DNA from: an uncultured Bacteroidales bacterium
Lineage (GTDB): Bacteria; Bacteroidota; Bacteroidia; Bacteroidales; Paludibacteraceae
DNA length: 64,000 bases
Direction: 5' to 3'
NCBI GenBank assembly: GCA_902799705.1
Contig: CADCBP010000012.1
Span: 62,001 to 126,000 of the forward strand
In this document: piece by piece, positions 59,551 to 64,000 of the stretch
How the letters are laid out: the number at the start of each line of letters is the position of its first letter
Numbering within the stretch: position 1 is the first letter of the stretch
Made by a program: the position numbers and the translations under genes
The notes under the pieces: model-generated
Databases searched by the model: none
What the model saw: only the letters and a program-made list of their open reading frames with translations
Told to the model about the DNA's origin: nothing

Positions 59551-61641
59551 ATGGAACTCGCTTATAGAGATATAGCGTATTGTAAGAATGTCGGCGCCAA
59601 GCGTGCCGACATTCTTCGTTCAGAGCTGGGCGTCCGCACAGCGATGGATTTGTTGCGCTATTATCCCTATAAGTATATCGACCGCAGTCGTTTCTACCGT
59701 ATCGCGGAGATAGAGGACGAAGATACCTACGTACAGATTGTCGGTGAAGTGACCGAATGGCATGTGACGGGAATCGGCAAGGCGCAACGCCTGGTAGCAA
59801 TGTTCAACGACGGCGTGCATCAATGCGAACTGGTGTGGTTTCGCGGGGTGCAATACGTCAAGTTATCCAAAGGCGTCAAATATCTGCTCTTCGGCAAGCC
59901 CTCCCGTTTCAATCATACCTATAACTTCGTCCATCCGGACTTGACGCCTTGGGACAAGGTGACGCCGGAGATGACGCAGGGCCTGGAGCCGTATTACAAC
60001 ACGACGGAGAAGATGAAGCGTATCAACCTGAACTCCAAGGCGATACGTACCATCATTGCGGACCTGTTGCCGGACTTGAAGGCGGGTGTACCGGATACGA
60101 TAGGCGCGGACGTGCTGCAGCATCATCATCTGATGTCGCTTACGGACGCGCTTCTCAATGTGCATTTCCCGCGTGACACACGGAGCATGCAGGCCGCGCG
60201 GGCACGGCTTAAGTTCGAGGAACTGTTCTTCGTGCAACTGCAGTTGCTTCGACAGATGAAGCGCAGGGAACAGAATCCGGGTTTTTCCATGCCGATGGTG
60301 GGCAGCCGGTTCCATGCTTTGTATAAATCCCTTCCTTTTGAACTGACCAATGCGCAGAAACGGGTCATCCGCGAGATACACGAGGACCTGAAGTCGGGTC
60401 ATCAAATGAATCGTTTGTTGCAGGGAGATGTAGGTTCGGGTAAGACCCTTGTGGCGCTGCTTTGTTGCCTTTTGGCGGTTGATAATGGTTACCAGACTTG
60501 TATCATGGCGCCGACGGAGATATTGGCCAACCAGCATTACGAAACCCTCAAGAATTTCCTGGCGCCGCTCGGAGATGCTGTTCATGTGGCTTTGCTCACC
60601 GGTAGTGTCTCGGCGAAGAACCGCGTGCCGATCCATAACGGACTGATGAACGGCACGATCCATATCCTCATCGGCACGCATGCGCTGATAGAAGATACGG
60701 TGCAATGGAAGAACCTCGGCCTCGTCATCATCGATGAGCAGCACCGTTTCGGCGTGGCTCAACGGGCGAAGTTATGGACCAAAAATGAGACACCTCCTCA
60801 TATATTGGTGATGACAGCGACGCCTATCCCGCGTACGCTCGCGATGACGATCTACGGCGACCTGCGCGTGTCGGTCATCGATGAGTTACCGCCGGGACGC
60901 AAGCCCGTTCAGACCATCCATTACCCCCTGCAACGCCGCGCACAGGTATATTCCTTCGTGCGCAAACAGATAGAAGAAGGACGGCAGATATACGTGGTCT
61001 TCCCGCTTATCAAAGAGAATGAGAAACTGGACTTACAGGATTTGCAGAACGGCTTCAATGAACTGTGTGAGGCTTTTCCGGAATATAAGATCTCGATGGT
61101 GCATGGTCAGATGAAGGCGGCAGACAAAGACCTTCAGATGCAGCGCTTCATCTCCGGCGAGACGCAGATCCTGGTGGCTACGACAGTTATCGAGGTAGGC
61201 GTGAACGTACCGAATGCGTCGGTGATGATTATCCAGAATGCCGAGCGATTCGGGTTGAGTCAGTTGCACCAGTTACGAGGACGCGTAGGCCGCGGAGCGG
61301 ACCAGAGTTACTGTCTGCTTCTCACCCGTACCGAACTGACCAAGGAGACGCGGCAGCGCATGGAGATCATGGTCGCTACCAATGACGGTTTCCGCGTAGC
61401 GGAGGCAGATCTCAAGTTGCGCGGAGCTGGAGACTTGGAGGGAACGCAACAGTCAGGTACTCCTTTCGACCTGCAGATAGCGAACCTCGCCACGGATGGT
61501 CAGTTGGTGGAGTTGGCACGCCGTGCAGCGATGGAGATACTGGATGAGGATCCGTTGCTCGAAGACGAGCGCAACCGTATATACAAAAGACGCCTCGATA
61601 CATTACGTATCGAAGCGCATAACTGGGGAGACATAAGCTAA
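59551..61641 (+). CDS. recG: ATP-dependent DNA helicase RecG
   Basis: Remodels stalled replication forks and recombination junctions. The 696-residue protein has an N-terminal wedge/OB domain (residues 1-190, YVQIVGEVTEWHVTG), helicase motif I LLQGDVGSGKTLVALL, motif II VIIDEQHRFGV, motif III MTATPIPRTLAMT, motif V VATTVIEVGVNVPNASVM and motif VI QLRGRVGRGADQSYC, and a C-terminal GDLEGTQQSGTPFDLQIANL (TRG) region. Full length. It probably shares the tonB transcript. Confidence 0.96.
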   Translation: MELAYRDIAYCKNVGAKRADILRSELGVRTAMDLLRYYPYKYIDRSRFYRIAEIEDEDTYVQIVGEVTEWHVTGIGKAQRLVAMFNDGVHQCELVWFRGVQYVKLSKGVKYLLFGKPSRFNHTYNFVHPDLTPWDKVTPEMTQGLEPYYNTTEKMKRINLNSKAIRTIIADLLPDLKAGVPDTIGADVLQHHHLMSLTDALLNVHFPRDTRSMQAARARLKFEELFFVQLQLLRQMKRREQNPGFSMPMVGSRFHALYKSLPFELTNAQKRVIREIHEDLKSGHQMNRLLQGDVGSGKTLVALLCCLLAVDNGYQTCIMAPTEILANQHYETLKNFLAPLGDAVHVALLTGSVSAKNRVPIHNGLMNGTIHILIGTHALIEDTVQWKNLGLVIIDEQHRFGVAQRAKLWTKNETPPHILVMTATPIPRTLAMTIYGDLRVSVIDELPPGRKPVQTIHYPLQRRAQVYSFVRKQIEEGRQIYVVFPLIKENEKLDLQDLQNGFNELCEAFPEYKISMVHGQMKAADKDLQMQRFISGETQILVATTVIEVGVNVPNASVMIIQNAERFGLSQLHQLRGRVGRGADQSYCLLLTRTELTKETRQRMEIMVATNDGFRVAEADLKLRGAGDLEGTQQSGTPFDLQIANLATDGQLVELARRAAMEILDEDPLLEDERNRIYKRRLDTLRIEAHNWGDIS

Positions 61642-61660
61642 CCCTTAGCCTTTAACCTCT

Positions 61661-61691
61661 AAAAAAAAAGACCGCAAGCGCGGTCTTTTTT
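61661..61691. terminator. Bidirectional terminator between recG and rpsU
   Basis: GACCGC/GCGGTC (61670-61675 with 61680-61685), AAGC loop, with A-run before and T-run after, usable on both strands. Confidence 0.9.
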
Positions 61692-61692
61692 A

Positions 61693-61887
61693 TTACATAT
61701 CGTCGTGAGCGTGCAACGATTGCACATACTTCGCATGCGCCATCTTGATTCGCTTCAACTCGCTCGGTTTGTCGAATTGCTGACGGCGACGAAGTTCTTT
61801 TACGACACCCGTCTTATCGAATTTGCGTTTGAATTTCTTAATCGCGCGCTCGATGTTCTCACCTTCTTTTACAGGAACGATAATCAT
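61693..61887 (-). CDS. rpsU: 30S ribosomal protein S21
   Basis: A 64-residue bS21 of the 30S platform: MIIVPVKEGENIERAIKKFKRKFDKTGVVKELRRRQQFDKPS. The start is ATG 61887, chosen because a near-perfect Shine-Dalgarno sequence lies 8 nt before it and the family begins MI(I/V)VPVK; the GTG at 61896 is inside that site. In Bacteroidota the bS21-containing ribosome is known to hide its anti-Shine-Dalgarno end, so the strong site here fits translational autoregulation by S21 supply. Upstream lie structured leader DNA and tRNA-Leu. Confidence 0.96.
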   Translation of the reverse strand: MIIVPVKEGENIERAIKKFKRKFDKTGVVKELRRRQQFDKPSELKRIKMAHAKYVQSLHAHDDM

Positions 61888-61893
61888 TGCATA

Positions 61894-61905
61894 CACCTCC
61901 TTTTT
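61894..61905 (-). promoter_or_regulatory. Strong Shine-Dalgarno site of rpsU
   Basis: AAAAAGGAGGTG on the minus strand, eight bases before the ATG. I noticed no comparable site at the other gene starts I examined. It fixes the rpsU start and suggests feedback control by S21. Confidence 0.85.
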
Positions 61906-62066
61906 CGTGAACTCTCCGGGCAGTTAGCCTGTTTTGAGTTATAGCGGATGTTTAAGTCTCCCGCCTGACCTTTAATTATACTGTTTCTCCTATTGGGGTC
62001 CCCGCTCTTCGATCCACAAACATTTCATTGGTTTGTGTCTCGATTTTTGTTTAGTTGTTATTAATA

Positions 62067-62101
62067 CCGATAAAAAACTTGAGCGGAAAGTTTTTTATCG
62101 G
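62067..62101. other. 14-bp A+T-rich hairpin between tRNA-Leu and rpsU
   Basis: CCGATAAAAAACTT (62067-62080) pairs perfectly with 62088-62101. A second stem CACAAAC/GTTTGTG lies at about 62020-62042. They could end the tRNA transcript or structure the rpsU leader. Confidence 0.55.
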
Positions 62102-62169
62102 AGAGGAAGAAGCGCGACAATTACACGAGTTACGCAGTAACGAAGTCATTGATCGCCGCTTCTGACGAG

Positions 62170-62249
62170 TACCCAGGGCCGGGATCGAACCGGCACGGTT
62201 TCCCATTGGTGTTTGAGACCAACGCGTCTACCAATTCCGCCACCTGGGC
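62170..62249 (-). tRNA. tRNA-Leu (CAA)
   Basis: Cloverleaf on the minus strand. The acceptor stem GCCCAGG/CCTGGGT (first pair G-U) encloses a D-arm with GGCGGAATTGGTAGACGC and an anticodon stem TTGGT/ACCAA with loop CTCAAAC, giving anticodon CAA (codon UUG). A long variable arm (TGGGAAACCG) marks a class II tRNA; the T-arm is GCCGG-TTCGATC-CCGGC. Discriminator A; CCA is not encoded. The 80 nt is slightly short for tRNA-Leu. Confidence 0.95.
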
Positions 62250-62380
62250 GCGCTTGCATTGACACTCGCGTGACTGCGCGTTTCACGTTTGTATAACGCT
62301 ACGTGTCATGCTACGCTTTTCGGTCTGCAAAAACTACGTTTTACATCCCGAGGTACTTCTTCTATGGGCGAAAAAGCGTG

Positions 62381-62412
62381 CAAAAGTACTGCTTTTTTTT
62401 GAATTGACCAAA
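62381..62412 (-). promoter_or_regulatory. Promoter of tRNA-Leu and probably rpsU
   Basis: Minus strand TTTG (62412-62409), 20 nt, TACTTTTG (62388-62381). Confidence 0.8.
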
Positions 62413-62427
62413 AAAAAACGCATTTTT

Positions 62428-62459
62428 TTTGCATACATGCCTCTTTTTTTGTATTTTTG
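62428..62459 (+). promoter_or_regulatory. tcdA promoter
   Basis: TTTG (62428-62431), 20 nt, TATTTTTG (62452-62459), with the ATG at 62478. Confidence 0.8.
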
Positions 62460-62477
62460 CAGGCAAAATAGACGAAT

Positions 62478-63173
62478 ATGGACGATTTTTTCAGCAGAAG
62501 TGAAGCGTTATTAGGAGCCGAAGTGATGGAGGCTTTGCGCACGAAGCGCGTCATCCTCTTCGGAGTAGGAGGTGTCGGCTCGTGGTGCGCGGAGTCGCTT
62601 ATACGTACCGGACTGACTCATCTGACCCTCGTGGATGGCGACGCCGTACAGCCGTCGAATGTGAACCGGCAGTTACCCGCTACCCGCTCGACCATCGGTC
62701 GCCCGAAAGTGGAGGTGCTCAAAGAGCGCCTTTTGACGATCAATCCCGAGGCCGAGATCGAGGCAATCAATGCTATGTATAGGCCTAATGATTTAGGAGA
62801 GGCCCCTTTCAACTTTCCCCTTTCAACTTTCAACTATGTCATCGATGCCATCGATGACGTGGCGGCGAAGACAGACCTTATATTAAACGCGACGCGCGCG
62901 CGAGGGGTGAAGGTATTCAGTTCCATGGGAGCCGCCCTGCGATTCGATCCCACCCAAGTGACAACAGGTGAACTGATGTCCATTAAGGGCGATGCACTCG
63001 CGAGAGCTGTGCGCGCACGGATGAAGAAGTTAGGAGTCCATCCGAATAAAAAAATACGCTGCGTCTATTCGACTGAACAGGCGCAGCGCTGTGAGACCCG
63101 CGGGTCTTTGATGCAGGTGACAGCCGTTTTCGGTTGCACCTTAACTTCGCTTATAATCCGAGACTTGCTTTGA
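62478..63173 (+). CDS. tcdA: tRNA threonylcarbamoyladenosine dehydratase
   Basis: E1-like enzyme that cyclises t6A37 in tRNA to ct6A using ATP. The 231-residue ThiF/MoeB-fold protein has ILFGVGGVGSWCAESLIRTG (nucleotide loop, residues about 26-45), LVDGDAVQPSNVNRQLPA (catalytic Asp/Arg), IDAIDDVAAKTDLI and KKIRCVYSTEQ, then GSLMQVTAVFG. A short PFNFPLSTFN insert near residue 114 is encoded by intergenic-type CTTTCAAC repeats. Convergent with the phosphohexomutase; their ends overlap by 23 bp. Confidence 0.92.
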   Translation: MDDFFSRSEALLGAEVMEALRTKRVILFGVGGVGSWCAESLIRTGLTHLTLVDGDAVQPSNVNRQLPATRSTIGRPKVEVLKERLLTINPEAEIEAINAMYRPNDLGEAPFNFPLSTFNYVIDAIDDVAAKTDLILNATRARGVKVFSSMGAALRFDPTQVTTGELMSIKGDALARAVRARMKKLGVHPNKKIRCVYSTEQAQRCETRGSLMQVTAVFGCTLTSLIIRDLL

Positions 63174-64000
63174 TTGCCGGAACACGGGCTTCCGCTTCAG
63201 CGGTGCAACGCTCGTAGTCTGCGCCGGTGAATGGCTTGCCAAGTTCGGTCTTAACAGGAATCTCGAAGTAGAACTTGATCTTCGGCTCGGTACCTGACGG
63301 ACGAACAGAAACTTTAAGACCACCTTCTGTGAAGTACTGCAGTACGTTCGAAGTAGCATGCAGCGGCATGTCGAAATCTGATTCGACCCACTTGCCGTTC
63401 TCGAGCTTGCATTGTTTGAGAGTCTTGTAGTCCTTGATGAGGCATACTTTCTCGCCGGCAATCTCTTTCGGCGCGTTGGCACGGTAGTCCTTCATCATTT
63501 GTTGGATCTCCTCGGCGCCGGTCTTACCCGGGCGAACGACGTTGATCGTTGTCTCTTTCTGGAAGCCGTAGTCCTCGTAGATCTTGAGCAGGTAGTCATA
63601 CAGGGTCATGCCGTTGTCTTTTGCATACGCAGCGATCTCGCAAATGAGGCAAATAGCCGAAGGCGAACATTTGTCGCGTACTGCATCGTACGGCAGGAAG
63701 CCGAAACTCTCTTCACCACCACCGATATATTTGCGTTTGCCTTCCCACATACGGATACGGTTGGCGATCCACTTGAAGCCGGTGTATTCGTCGGTGAGGG
63801 TGACGCCCTGTGCATCCGCAATCTTGCGAATCAACTCAGAGGTCACGATGGTCTTGACGATATACATGTCAGGACGCAGCTTGCCCAGACGCTTCATGTT
63901 ATTGATGATGTAGTAGTGGTACATGATATTGGTTTGGTTACCGTTGATGATGACCCACTCACCCTTGTCGTTGCGGCAGACGATGGCGATACGGTCAGCG
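63151..64000 (-). CDS. Phosphoglucomutase/phosphomannomutase, cut by window edge
   Basis: Only the C-terminal 282 or so residues are inside the window; the frame stays open to the right edge (ADRIAIVCRNDKGEWVIINGNQT). Visible parts are domain 3 of an alpha-D-phosphohexomutase (GFKWIANRIRMWEGKRKYIGGGEESFGFLPYD, with the sugar-binding GGGEESFG loop near 63720) and domain 4 with the phosphate-binding VSVRPSGTEPKIKFYFE loop. The type with SGTEPKIK and a C-terminal helix is the large phospho-sugar mutase of Bacteroidota, interconverting hexose 1- and 6-phosphates. Confidence 0.93.
   Translation of the reverse strand, partial: ADRIAIVCRNDKGEWVIINGNQTNIMYHYYIINNMKRLGKLRPDMYIVKTIVTSELIRKIADAQGVTLTDEYTGFKWIANRIRMWEGKRKYIGGGEESFGFLPYDAVRDKCSPSAICLICEIAAYAKDNGMTLYDYLLKIYEDYGFQKETTINVVRPGKTGAEEIQQMMKDYRANAPKEIAGEKVCLIKDYKTLKQCKLENGKWVESDFDMPLHATSNVLQYFTEGGLKVSVRPSGTEPKIKFYFEIPVKTELGKPFTGADYERCTAEAEARVPAIKASLGL

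Overview
The window looks like a chromosomal segment of an anaerobic, glycan-degrading member of the Bacteroidales (Bacteroidota), probably from a gut or rumen community. The evidence is: about 20 promoters of the Bacteroidota type (YTTG, exactly 20 nt, TAnnTTTG); almost no Shine-Dalgarno sites except a very strong one on rpsU; lineage-typical families (DUF6048, DUF4290, PCMD domain, BspA-like leucine-rich repeat surface proteins, TonB); and uronate and glycogen metabolism genes. Two genes (transketolase and one LRR protein) are split by single frameshifts. These may be real mutations or consensus errors in an assembled genome.

Layout. 1-3.7 kb: BRO-N protein (cut by the edge), frameshifted tkt, two Bacteroidota envelope proteins. 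3.7-6.4 kb: palindrome array, secreted protein, structured element A, DUF2442/DUF4160 pair. 6.4-10.6 kb: serS, rpmA, rplU, thrS. 10.6-18.3 kb: accessory island with two BspA-like LRR genes built of 69-bp repeats, an unrecognised basic protein, structured element B, and a RelE-like toxin with an overlapping 47-aa partner. 18.6-22.5 kb: cca, parE and a Cys-rich membrane peptide. 22.5-30.7 kb: DUF5715 lipoprotein, cysS, nagB, TlpA-like lipoprotein, glgB, YhcH-like protein, pulA. 30.7-38.2 kb: uvrB, rplS, aroC, pspC, CE1-like esterase, PCMD protein, small secreted protein, glycosyltransferase. 38.3-47.2 kb: AraC regulator, palindrome array and a hexuronate catabolic cluster (exuT, kdgA, kdgK, uxaC) interrupted by a REP-type Y1 transposase module. 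47.3-53.2 kb: polyprenyl synthase, sufC with a very short SufD, M28 peptidase, prs, DUF4290, endonuclease/exonuclease family. 53.3-58.6 kb: surface-glycan genes (flippase, Asn-synthase-like, GT4, FemAB/GNAT-like), three of them run off the ssb promoter. 58.8-64 kb: tonB, recG, rpsU, tRNA-Leu(CAA), tcdA, phosphohexomutase (cut by the edge).

Working together: UxaC isomerises hexuronates taken up by ExuT, and KdgK and KdgA convert the derived 2-keto-3-deoxygluconate to pyruvate and glyceraldehyde 3-phosphate. GlgB and PulA handle alpha-glucan. The ssb-FemAB-GT4-Asn-synthase-like run and the facing flippase suggest envelope polysaccharide assembly.

The most unusual observations: (1) two elements (5474-5720 and 17485-17754) share an H-type pseudoknot and a long multi-helix hairpin whose helices are fully re-paired with different bases while the internal loops are conserved; both lie 3' of a small toxin-antitoxin-like pair and 5' of a secreted-protein gene; (2) a REP-type transposase gene carries four candidate REP palindromes translated in frame; (3) two arrays of short palindromes with roughly 32-34 bp period and compensatory stem changes; (4) five 11-bp direct repeats upstream of sufC; (5) terminator hairpins that overlap the next gene's promoter, present in two related copies.
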